Assembly: GCA_035539015.1 (NCBI GenBank)
Contig: DATLJF010000218.1
Span: 1 to 8,723, forward strand
DNA: 8,723 nt
Reading direction: 5' to 3'
DNA from: Stenotrophomonas_A sp035539015
GTDB lineage: Bacteria > Pseudomonadota > Gammaproteobacteria > Xanthomonadales > Xanthomonadaceae
The notes beneath the pieces were generated by a model that searched no databases, was not told the origin of the DNA, and was given only the letters and a program-made list of their open reading frames with translations. The position numbers and the translations under genes are program-made. Positions 1-6,039 of the stretch are shown here, in pieces (positions within the stretch are counted from its first letter, which is position 1; each line of letters begins with the position of its first letter).

Positions 1-347
1 CAGGATCCGCGACCTGATCGGCGCTGGATAGGCGCGGCGTCGCCGACCGGACTTCAAGGCCCATGCACACCCGTACGGAGTCCAGCGATCACCGCAACAA
101 GCGGGCCAACGCCAACGTCGTGTGATTCTGCAGCAGATAAACGCGTCAGCAGCGAATGCCGGTGCCAGCCTCTGTTTGTGCAAGCCATGTAGTAACGACC
201 GCATTGCCTACACCCTACCGTCATTGGTTGTGGTGCACCTTGGGCCTTCAGGCTTGCGCGACAACCGCATCACCTCGGGGGGAGGTATGCGCGCTGATTT
301 GTGTTGCGCGGGCCCTTCGTTGACAGTGCAGCGGGGCAAGGGCGAGC
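1..347. other. Upstream region without a confident gene
   Basis: I see no gene I can support here. Two edge fragments exist. On the + strand, bases 2-31 read RIRDLIGAG then TAG, and could be the tail of an upstream gene. On the - strand, an open frame runs from ATG 64-62 to the window edge. Neither has enough residues to judge. The stretch before the sensor gene holds a perfect TTGACA hexamer (320-325). It also holds a run of G ending in GGAGG (277-285), which could pair with ACCTC at 272-276. The remaining sequence is presumably the leader and control region of the sensor gene. Confidence 0.5.
320..325 (+). promoter_or_regulatory. Possible -35 hexamer (TTGACA)
   Basis: A perfect sigma-70 type -35 consensus lies 22 nt before the first candidate start of the sensor gene (348). 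The only -10-like partner is GAGCAT at 344-349 (18-nt spacer, three of six consensus bases). It would place the transcription start near 356. In that case translation would have to begin at the second in-frame ATG (381), not at 348. The hexamer is visible, but its promoter activity is inference. Primer extension or TSS mapping would decide. Confidence 0.22.
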
Positions 348-3300
348 ATGGCGGCTATTCAGTTGGCAAGCGAAGGAACAATGGCGACTTTGGAGCGGTT
401 TCCCGTCGTCGGGCTGGGGGCGTCTGCGGGCGGCGTGGAAGCCCTGGAAGGATTCTTCAGGAGCCTGCCTGAAAAGCCCGGCATGGCATTCGTGGTAGTG
501 ACCCACCTGAGCCCCGCCCACCCCTCGCAACTGCCACGAATCCTCGCGCGCTTCACGGACATGCCGGTGCACGTCGCCACTGACGGCGCCGTATTGCAGC
601 CGAACGAAATCTACGTGGCACCGGAGGGCGTCGTGCTCGGGATGGCCGCGCGCAAGTTGCGGGTGAATCCGCTCGGCCCTCGCCGCGAGCCCAAGCCGAT
701 CGACGTGTTCTTCAGTGAATTGGCCAAAGACGCACAGGAACTGGCCGTCGGTATCATCCTGTCGGGTGGGGACGGCGATGGCACCCTGGGCCTGAAGGCG
801 ATCCAGGAGTGCGCCGGGCTGACCTTGGCACAGTCCGATGGCCGTTTCGGCCCCTCCCACCCGGACATGCCCGACACCGCGATCGCCTCCGGCTTCGCCG
901 ATTTTGCATTGTCGGTGGAAGAGATGGGTCCGCGCGTGGCTGCTTTCGCACGCAACGCCTTCCTCCTGGACAGCATCGCCGAAGAAGCGTCCCTGGGCGA
1001 CCAGATCGACGCCGAACGCGAAGTATTGGCCGAGATCTACGGCTTGCTGCGCGCACAGGTGGGCCATGACTTCAGCGGCTACAAGCAAAAGACTTTCCTG
1101 CGACGCGTGCACCGACGCATGCAGGTGGTGGGATTGCTGGATATCTCGGCGTACGTGGACGCGCTGCGGCGCGATCCGCAGGAGACCGCCAATCTTTTCC
1201 GCGACCTGCTGATCAGTGTCACCAGTTTCTTCCGCGACACCGATGCGTTCGACAGCCTGGCCGAGCTGGTGATCCCACAGCTGTTCGAGGGCCGCAACGC
1301 AGAGGACACGATCCGGGTCTGGGTGCCCGGCTGCGCCACCGGCGAAGAAGTCTATTCGCTGGCCATCCTGCTGCGTGAACACATGGCCGGCCTGGCAGTG
1401 GTACCGCGGGTACAGCTGTTCGCCACCGACATCGACGAGCGCGCCCTGGCCGTGGCGCGTTCAGCGCGCTACCCGGCCGCCATGCTCGACAATGTCAGCA
1501 GCGAGCGCCGCGAACGCTTCTTCGTGGCCGACGGTGAGAGCTACATTGTTGCCAAGGACGTGCGCGAGCTGTGCATCTTCTCGCCGCACAGTGTCATCCG
1601 CGACCCTCCTTTTTCGCGCATCGACCTGGTGTCGTGCCGAAACCTGCTGATCTATTTCGGCCACGATATCCAGGCCCAGGTCATCCCGACCTTCCACTAC
1701 GCTCTCAAGCCCGACGGCTTCCTGTTCCTGGGCACGGCCGAGAACCTGAGCCAGTTCGACGAACTGTTCGTGGCGGTGGAAAAGCGCCATCGCATCTTCC
1801 GCCGTCGTCCCGGCAGTACGCCGAGCATGCGCTTGCCGCTATCGCTCGCCTTGCCGCGGGGCCTGGTCGGCCCGGAAGCGGCGCATCGGCGCGACCATTC
1901 TGCCGGCTCGCTGCGCCAGGCCGCCGAGGGCCAGGTCCTCGACCGCTATGCCCCGCCGCACGTGGTCACCACCAGCGAGGGCGACGTGGTGTACTTCTCC
2001 GGCCGCACCGGCAAGTACCTCGAGACACCCGCCGGTACGCCCACCCGCCATTTGCTTGCGATGGCGCGGCGCGAGCTGCGGCTCGACCTGCGCACGGTGT
2101 TCCGTGAGGCGGTGGAGAGCGGGCGTTCGACCCAGCGCGAGGGGGTCGTGGTGCCGATGGAAGATGGCCGCGTGCAACTGGTCACGGTCGTAGTCGAACC
2201 AGTGGTCGAGCGCATTGGCCGCGAGCCGCTGTTCCTGGTCCTGTTCGTTGACCAGGGGCCGATGCTCAGCGCCGAGGAAGCGCAGGACCGCTCGGGGGGC
2301 AGCGAGAGCCGCGAGGCCCAGAGCCGGCACGCCGACCGAGAGCTGCGCGAAACCCGCGAACGCCTGCAATCGCTGATCGAAGAGTACGAGACCGCACTGG
2401 AGGAGCTGAAGTCCTCCAACGAGGAGCTGGTCTCGGTGAACGAGGAAATGCAGTCGACCAACGAGGAACTGGAGGCCTCGAAGGAAGAGCTGCAGTCGGT
2501 CAACGAGGAATTGCATACGGTCAACATGGAGCTGCATGGCAAGCTGGATTCCCTGGACCGCGCCAACAGCGACCTGCTCAACCTGTTCCAGGCCACCGAC
2601 GTGGCCACCGTGTTCCTGGACGCCGACCTGGCGATTCGTTCGTTCACCCCGGCAGTGGCGGCCGTATTGAATATCCGCGGCACCGATATCGGGCGGCCGA
2701 TCACTGATTTGTCGGTCAAGATCGGCCTGCCGAACCTGGGCGACATCCTCCGGCGCGTGCGCGAGGAAGGTGCCAATGTCGAGCTGCGGGCGACTGCGGA
2801 ATCGGCGCGCAACCATTACCTGGTCCGTGTCTGCCCGTACCTGGACAACAGCCGGCGCTCGCGCGGCCTGGTAGTGACGTTCCTGGACGTCAGCAGCTTG
2901 ATGGAGTCGGAAAGCCGCCAGGCGATGTTGATCGCCGAGCTCGAGCATCGCACGCGCAACCTGCTCGGTGTGGTGCAGGCCATCGCCTCGCGCACCTTGC
3001 GCGGCGCACCCGGGCTGGAGGACTTTGGCCAGCGCTTGTCCGCGCTCGGCCGCGCGCAGAGCTTGCTCGGCGGCACCCTGGCCGGTGAAGTGGACCTGGC
3101 GGAAATGTCCCTCACCGAGCTCAGCTCGCTGGGCGTGCCGCTGGAGCGCGTCGATCTGTCCGGACCGAAGGTGGCGCTCAGCTTCGACATGGCGCAGACC
3201 TTCAGCCTGGCCCTGCACGAACTGACCACCAATGCCATCAAGTACGGCTGCTTCAAGGGCAGCGACGGGCACCTGGCGGTGGATTGGCAGCTCCTGCCGA

Positions 3301-3491
3301 ATGAAGAAGGCGGCCAGCGCCTGTCGCTGCGCTGGCGCGAAAGCGGCGGCCCGCCGGTGGTGGCGCCCAGGCGCACCGGCTTCGGCACCCAACTGATCAC
3401 CAAGGCCCTGCCGCACACGCTGGGTGCCAACTCGCACATCGACTACGAGCCGACCGGTGTGCAATGCACGATCGAGGTTCCTTTCGCCTGA
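348..3491 (+). CDS. CheB-CheR-PAS-HWE hybrid histidine kinase
   Basis: This 1047-residue soluble, presumably cytoplasmic hybrid sensor has no visible transmembrane segment. Residues about 18-205 form a CheB methylesterase domain without a receiver. Its triad is Ser26 (GASAGG), His53 (THLSP) and Asp144 (GGDGDG). Residues about 225-485 form a CheR methyltransferase, with SAM-binding PGCATGEE (327-334) and CRNLLIYF (430-437). A PAS-like stretch (about 530-640) precedes an acidic coiled coil (about 655-740) and a PAS_10-like domain (about 741-850). The C-terminus is an HWE kinase: phospho-acceptor His867 in ELEHRTRN, N-box HELTTNAIKYG with the diagnostic His957, Trp996-x-Glu998, and G2 motif GFGTQLI (1011-1017). 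It should autophosphorylate and pass phosphate to the adjacent receiver. The partner methyl-accepting protein is not in this window. Two starts are possible: 348 (AAGGG 5 nt upstream, used here) and 381 (GAAGGA 3 nt upstream, giving MATLERFPVV). An in-frame TGA at 321 bars anything longer. Confidence 0.95.
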   Translation: MAAIQLASEGTMATLERFPVVGLGASAGGVEALEGFFRSLPEKPGMAFVVVTHLSPAHPSQLPRILARFTDMPVHVATDGAVLQPNEIYVAPEGVVLGMAARKLRVNPLGPRREPKPIDVFFSELAKDAQELAVGIILSGGDGDGTLGLKAIQECAGLTLAQSDGRFGPSHPDMPDTAIASGFADFALSVEEMGPRVAAFARNAFLLDSIAEEASLGDQIDAEREVLAEIYGLLRAQVGHDFSGYKQKTFLRRVHRRMQVVGLLDISAYVDALRRDPQETANLFRDLLISVTSFFRDTDAFDSLAELVIPQLFEGRNAEDTIRVWVPGCATGEEVYSLAILLREHMAGLAVVPRVQLFATDIDERALAVARSARYPAAMLDNVSSERRERFFVADGESYIVAKDVRELCIFSPHSVIRDPPFSRIDLVSCRNLLIYFGHDIQAQVIPTFHYALKPDGFLFLGTAENLSQFDELFVAVEKRHRIFRRRPGSTPSMRLPLSLALPRGLVGPEAAHRRDHSAGSLRQAAEGQVLDRYAPPHVVTTSEGDVVYFSGRTGKYLETPAGTPTRHLLAMARRELRLDLRTVFREAVESGRSTQREGVVVPMEDGRVQLVTVVVEPVVERIGREPLFLVLFVDQGPMLSAEEAQDRSGGSESREAQSRHADRELRETRERLQSLIEEYETALEELKSSNEELVSVNEEMQSTNEELEASKEELQSVNEELHTVNMELHGKLDSLDRANSDLLNLFQATDVATVFLDADLAIRSFTPAVAAVLNIRGTDIGRPITDLSVKIGLPNLGDILRRVREEGANVELRATAESARNHYLVRVCPYLDNSRRSRGLVVTFLDVSSLMESESRQAMLIAELEHRTRNLLGVVQAIASRTLRGAPGLEDFGQRLSALGRAQSLLGGTLAGEVDLAEMSLTELSSLGVPLERVDLSGPKVALSFDMAQTFSLALHELTTNAIKYGCFKGSDGHLAVDWQLLPNEEGGQRLSLRWRESGGPPVVAPRRTGFGTQLITKALPHTLGANSHIDYEPTGVQCTIEVPFA
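2412..2537 (+). repeat. Six tandem heptads (SxNEELx) in the sensor coiled coil
   Basis: Residues 689-730 of the hybrid sensor are six consecutive seven-residue units, encoded as diverged 21-bp units. The pattern is S-x-N-E-E-L/M-x, with Asn replaced by Lys712 in unit four and Glu by Met727 in unit six. Leucine or methionine recurs every seven residues (694, 701, 708, 715, 722, 729), as expected for a parallel dimeric coiled coil joining the methylation/PAS half to the second PAS and kinase. Codons differ between units, so the protein pattern is conserved more than the DNA. Confidence 0.85.
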
Positions 3492-3521
3492 GTGCCCATG
3501 GGCCACGGCGGACCCAATCGC

Positions 3522-3526
3522 GGGGA
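3522..3526 (+). promoter_or_regulatory. Shine-Dalgarno that sets the receiver start
   Basis: GGGGA lies 7 nt before ATG 3534. The earlier in-frame starts GTG 3492 and ATG 3498 abut the stop codon of the sensor gene and would add residues (PMGHGGPNRGEVE) that are not part of a receiver fold. The site therefore favours 3534. Confidence 0.7.
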
Positions 3527-3533
3527 AGTAGAA

Positions 3534-3911
3534 ATGGATCCAGCGCTATCAGGATGTCGAATCTACATCGTCGAGGACAACTACCTGCTGGCGATGACAC
3601 TCAGCGAAGTGCTCGAAGACGCGGGCGCCAATATCCTCGGCGTTGGCGCGACGCTGGCGGAGGCGCAGAAGTTCATCGCCGCGCAGGAGCAGAACCCGGA
3701 CGTGGTGGTGCTGGATATCCACCTGCGCAGCGAAACCTCCTACCCGCTGGCCGATCAGCTGGCCAATGCAGAAATCCCGTTCGTGCTGACCACCGGCTAT
3801 GGCAAGTCCACGGTCGAAGCGCGCTTCCGCAACCGGCCGATCTGCAGCAAGCCATTCTCGCCGATGTCGCTGTGCGAGGTGATCGCCTCGATCTGCAGGA
3901 AACAGGCCTGA
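3534..3911 (+). CDS. Single-domain response regulator (receiver only)
   Basis: This 125-residue receiver domain has no output domain. The acidic pocket is Glu14/Asp15 (IVEDN), the phospho-acceptor is Asp61 (VVVLDIHL), the switch threonine is Thr87 in VLTTGYG, and the invariant lysine is Lys106 (SKPF). The TTGYG stretch resembles the FAT-GUY-type receivers described with HWE/HisKA_2 kinases in alphaproteobacteria; that likeness is by eye. It begins 42 nt after the sensor stop codon, so the two are almost certainly co-transcribed, and this protein is the expected target of kinase His867. Without an output domain it must act by binding a partner, relaying phosphate to another protein, or serving as a phosphate sink. 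Nothing in the window identifies that partner. The chosen ATG gives a normal receiver length, whereas the GTG at 3492 would add 14 unlikely residues. Confidence 0.93.
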   Translation: MDPALSGCRIYIVEDNYLLAMTLSEVLEDAGANILGVGATLAEAQKFIAAQEQNPDVVVLDIHLRSETSYPLADQLANAEIPFVLTTGYGKSTVEARFRNRPICSKPFSPMSLCEVIASICRKQA

Positions 3912-3989
3912 CCCGCGCACGCAGGAGCCCCTCAGCGCGCCGCGGATATGCCATGCTCTTGCCACCGCACACCACCTGGGGACAGGGCA

Positions 3990-4106
3990 ATGGCCAAGGG
4001 CCTGGATAAGAAGAAAGAAACGAAGAAGAAACCTGCCAAGACGATGAAAGAAAAGAAGGCAGAGAAGAACGAGAAGAAGACCACGCGCGGATCCATGCCG
4101 AGTTGA
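3990..4106 (+). CDS. Lysine-rich 38-residue microprotein
   Basis: A short reading frame begins MAKGLDKKKETKKKPAKTMK and ends in TGA at 4104-4106. Fourteen of 38 residues are lysine against five acidic residues, so it is strongly basic, disordered and probably cytosolic. GGGGA at 3978-3982 lies 7 nt upstream of the ATG, a good ribosome-binding site. I recall uncharacterised MAKG-D-KKK-type proteins in Pseudomonas and xanthomonads, but I have no function for them. Nucleic-acid or ribosome contact is only a guess from charge. It lies 78 nt after the receiver stop codon on the same strand and before a strong hairpin, so it could be the last gene of the sensor operon or have its own promoter. Confidence 0.68.
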   Translation: MAKGLDKKKETKKKPAKTMKEKKAEKNEKKTTRGSMPS

Positions 4107-4127
4107 TCGGTCGGCTCCGGGCGTGAT

Positions 4128-4156
4128 GATCCGGCGCCGTTCGCGGCGTCCGGATC
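4128..4156. terminator. Strong hairpin in the convergent junction (UUCG loop)
   Basis: GATCCGG-CGCCG pairs with CGGCG-T-CCGGATC, giving 12 base pairs with one bulged T (4149) and a TTCG tetraloop (4140-4143). It lies 21 nt after the stop of the lysine-rich gene and 22 nt before the last base of the converging EF-hand gene. Neither side has a U-run, so it is not a classical intrinsic terminator. It may end transcripts from both sides with Rho, or protect a 3' end. Confidence 0.5.
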
Positions 4157-4178
4157 TGCCCGCACCAGGAACCTTGAA

Positions 4179-4613
4179 CTAGCGCGTTCCCACCATCGGC
4201 GTGTTCATGCCGGCACTCAGTTCGGCCAGGTCGACGTTGCCGTCCTTGTTCTTGTCCAGCCAGCTGAAGCGAAAGCCCAGGCTGCGGCGCAGCTCCTCGT
4301 CCGAGAGCTGGCCATCGCCATCCAGGTCAGAGCCAACAATGCGTTCGCTTGCAGTCGCACCGCCCTGCTCGCCCGGGCCGATGTAGCGCTGTAGCTCCTC
4401 GGCCGAGATCCGGCCATTGCCATCGGTATCCATCGCCATCAACGCCGCTTCGCTGTCGTATTCGTAGCGGCTGAGCACGCCGTCGTGGTTGGCGTCCAGC
4501 GCCTGCAGGCGCTGCGCCGCCGCGGCGGACACAGCCTGCGCGGCACCCAGTGCGGGAACTAGCGCGGCAAGCGAAAAAATCACGGCATTGCGAAGTGCAG
4601 GAACCTTGTTCAT
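4179..4613 (-). CDS. Exported EF-hand calcium-binding protein
   Basis: This 144-residue protein begins MNKVPALRNA, followed by a hydrophobic stretch and small residues. That looks like a Sec signal peptide cleaved around residues 27-30 (AQA or VSA), so it is probably periplasmic or secreted. The mature part is almost entirely four EF-hand loops: 40-51 (DANHDGVLSRYE), 62-73 (DTDGNGRISAEE), 96-107 (DLDGDGQLSDEE) and 120-131 (DKNKDGNVDLAE). Each has Asp at position 1, Asp or Asn at 3 and 5, Gly at 6 and Glu at 12, so all four should bind calcium. The ATG at 4613 was chosen because GGAG (4620-4623) lies 6 nt upstream and a signal peptide follows directly. A longer in-frame start at 4685 would bury the signal peptide. 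The partner is unknown; calcium buffering or a structural role in the envelope is plausible. A terminator lies just upstream, so it is transcribed separately from the preceding gene pair. Confidence 0.9.
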   Translation of the reverse strand: MNKVPALRNAVIFSLAALVPALGAAQAVSAAAAQRLQALDANHDGVLSRYEYDSEAALMAMDTDGNGRISAEELQRYIGPGEQGGATASERIVGSDLDGDGQLSDEELRRSLGFRFSWLDKNKDGNVDLAELSAGMNTPMVGTR

Positions 4614-4683
4614 GGCGGTCTCCGTGCGGGCGGGTACCGGGAACAACGTGGAACCTGCGCCCCGGCGGCCAAGGTCGTCGCGC

Positions 4684-4718
4684 AAAATGCATCAAGCCGC
4701 CTAACGGCGGCCTGATGC
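4684..4718 (-). terminator. Intrinsic terminator after the 23-residue microprotein gene
   Basis: Bases 4689-4701 and 4706-4718 form a 13-bp stem with a four-base loop. In the minus-strand RNA the single mismatch becomes a G-U pair. Reading on the - strand, the stem is followed by A then four T (4687-4684). It begins 12 nt after the stop codon at 4731 and closes the PhnA-like/microprotein unit before the EF-hand gene. Confidence 0.75.
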
Positions 4719-4730
4719 CTGCGCAAAGCC

Positions 4731-4802
4731 TCAGCGCAAAAGCGCGATCAACAACAGGATCGGGATCGGAATGCCCAGGAACCACAGCAGCAAATACTTC
4801 AT
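4731..4802 (-). CDS. 23-residue single-helix membrane microprotein
   Basis: The frame encodes MKYLLLWFLGIPIPILLLIA followed by LLR and a TGA stop. Nearly every residue after Lys2 is hydrophobic, with a Gly-Ile-Pro-Ile-Pro kink in the middle, so it should be a single short inner-membrane helix with Lys2 and Arg23 at its ends. It is far too short for standard gene callers. The evidence that it is real is the near-ideal ribosome-binding site GAGGAGG (4815-4809) six nt before the ATG, the position 27 nt after the stop of the PhnA-like membrane gene, and a terminator 12 nt after its own stop. I have seen similar GIPIPI-type tiny proteins in proteobacteria without a known role. It may be a partner or regulator of the membrane protein encoded just upstream. 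Confidence 0.75.
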   Translation of the reverse strand: MKYLLLWFLGIPIPILLLIALLR

Positions 4803-4808
4803 GCGTAT

Positions 4809-4815
4809 CCTCCTC
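4809..4815 (-). promoter_or_regulatory. Very strong Shine-Dalgarno (GAGGAGG) for the 23-residue microprotein
   Basis: On the - strand GAGGAGG lies 6 nt before ATG 4802 and closely matches the anti-Shine-Dalgarno sequence. It is the best ribosome-binding site I see in the window. It falls between the stop of the PhnA-like gene and the microprotein start. Confidence 0.8.
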
Positions 4816-4829
4816 GGTGAGCCATCGGG

Positions 4830-5855
4830 TTACAGGTCGCGGCGGCGCCCGCCCCAGGTGGCGAACAGGCTGGCGCAGAACGCGCCGAGCAACAGCGTGA
4901 TGAACAGCCACAGCGCGGCGTAGGCAGTCGCCTTGCGTCCATCGTCGGCGGCCTGCTTGGCGTCCTGCTTGGCCTTGTCGATCGCCGCGCGCATGCGCGA
5001 CTGGACTTCGGTGACGCGGGTCTGCGCCTCGGCCTGGCTGATGCCGGTCTGCGCGGCCACTAACTGCGCCAGGTACTGGGTATCGGCACCGTCCATGCGC
5101 TCCGAGCGCAGGCTGTTGACGACAATACGGTTGACCTCGGCGCGCACCTCCCGGCGATCCAGCCCGCGCTCGGGCGTCGGCATGCCTTGTGGCGGCGAAG
5201 CCGGCATGGCGCCAGCGCTCGGTGCCGCCGTCGGGGCGGCCGCTGGCATCGATGCCGGGCCCGGAGTGGCCCGGAACAAGGCATCGGTCCAGTACTGCAT
5301 GTCGCCATCCTGCGCGGCCATGGCCGCCGGGCCGGCACCCGCTGCGGCCAGGCCGCCGGCGGTGGAAGCGGCCGCGCCGGCGGTGGCGCCAACCACCTTG
5401 GCGCCGGCGCCCAGAATGCCGCCGATGGCACTGGTCAGCAGGCCCGCGGCAAGCAAGGTCGCCACGGCCCACGACAGGAAGCCATGCGCAGTGTCGCGAA
5501 AATAGGTTTCATCGCCGTGCAGGGCGGTCCACTTGGTACGCAGGCGGCCGGCGATATAGCCACCGAGGCCCGAGGCAGCAATCGTCGTGAGCGCCAGCCA
5601 GATAATGCTGGCCCAGCCGAAGGTCTCGGCCGAAACGCCTTCGAACGCCCACGGCGATACCGAAGACAGGCCCAGGCCGACGCCGAGGATGACCAGGATC
5701 AGCGACAGCGCGGCCGAGGCGGCGGCGCCGGCGAGAATCGCGCCCCACGACACTGCGCTTTGCGCTGCACTCGTTTCAACCTCGGAAGCGGTGACCACCG
5801 CCACGGTGTCGACGGCATACGGGTCACGGGTGGCGTAACCGCCGGGGGTACTCAT
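4830..5855 (-). CDS. PhnA-like four-helix inner-membrane protein
   Basis: This 341-residue membrane protein of unknown function resembles proteins often labelled PhnA-like; that label does not imply phosphonate metabolism. Hydrophobic helices lie at about 36-66 (beginning SWGAILAGAAASAAL), 79-104, 126-150 and 309-332. Between helices three and four are an Ala/Pro/Gly-rich linker (about 155-230) and a charged helical segment (about 232-308, beginning DRREVRAEVNRIVV). The end is GGRRRDL, which should be cytoplasmic. The start MSTPGGYATR at 5855 follows an AGGAG, though with a long gap of 11 nt. Upstream in-frame codons to 6197 run through the terminator of the preceding gene and are not plausible coding sequence. 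The TAA at 4832-4830 is followed after 27 nt by the 23-residue microprotein, so the two probably form an operon. A role in envelope or osmotic stress is a guess. Confidence 0.85.
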   Translation of the reverse strand: MSTPGGYATRDPYAVDTVAVVTASEVETSAAQSAVSWGAILAGAAASAALSLILVILGVGLGLSSVSPWAFEGVSAETFGWASIIWLALTTIAASGLGGYIAGRLRTKWTALHGDETYFRDTAHGFLSWAVATLLAAGLLTSAIGGILGAGAKVVGATAGAAASTAGGLAAAGAGPAAMAAQDGDMQYWTDALFRATPGPASMPAAAPTAAPSAGAMPASPPQGMPTPERGLDRREVRAEVNRIVVNSLRSERMDGADTQYLAQLVAAQTGISQAEAQTRVTEVQSRMRAAIDKAKQDAKQAADDGRKATAYAALWLFITLLLGAFCASLFATWGGRRRDL

Positions 5856-5981
5856 CGGATTGGCGCTCCTGTAACGCTGCCAGTGCAGCGGGCAGCGGGG
5901 AGGCTGCGCGTTGGGCCGTGAAAGCGCCGAGATGCGATTGCGAAGCGCGTGTGGATTTTGCTGCCGGCCCATGCAACCCGC

Positions 5982-6016
5982 AAAAAAGCAAAGGGCTGCA
6001 CCGGGCAGCCCTTTGC
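5982..6016 (-). terminator. Intrinsic terminator of the poly-Gln microprotein gene
   Basis: GCAAAGGGCTGC (5988-5999) and GCAGCCCTTTGC (6005-6016) form a perfect 12-bp stem with a five-base loop. On the - strand the stem is followed by six T (5987-5982). It begins 23 nt after the stop codon of the poly-Gln gene. It is the clearest terminator in the window and shows that the microprotein is a separate transcript from the PhnA-like gene. Confidence 0.92.
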
Positions 6017-6039
6017 GATATACCCATCGGGGTGGACGC

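Noticed and set aside
1..64. Edge fragments: RIRDLIGAG-stop on + (2-31) and a frame from ATG 64 to the edge on -
   Set aside because: Too few residues to support either. The two overlap and there is no clear ribosome-binding site for the - strand frame.
122..472. 116-codon + strand frame before the sensor gene, with a GGAGG-preceded ATG at 287
   Set aside because: It overlaps the CheB coding region in another frame, the GGAGG is only 1 nt from the ATG, and the translation has no recognisable features.
270..1382. 370-codon open frame on the - strand
   Set aside because: It is antisense to the CheB and CheR domains and has no domain signature or credible start signal.
1839..3506. 555-codon open frame on the - strand
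   Set aside because: It is fully antisense to the hybrid sensor, which has unmistakable domains in the other strand. The His/Gln/Ala-rich translation has no recognisable motif and is the usual GC-rich mirror frame.
3932..4165. Phe-rich hydrophobic 77-codon frame on the - strand
   Set aside because: The Phe run is simply the complement of the lysine codons (AAG/AAA) of the microprotein at 3990-4106.
4614..4685. Longer N-terminus for the EF-hand protein
   Set aside because: The extra 24 residues would place charged sequence before a good signal peptide. GGAG 6 nt before ATG 4613 supports the shorter form.
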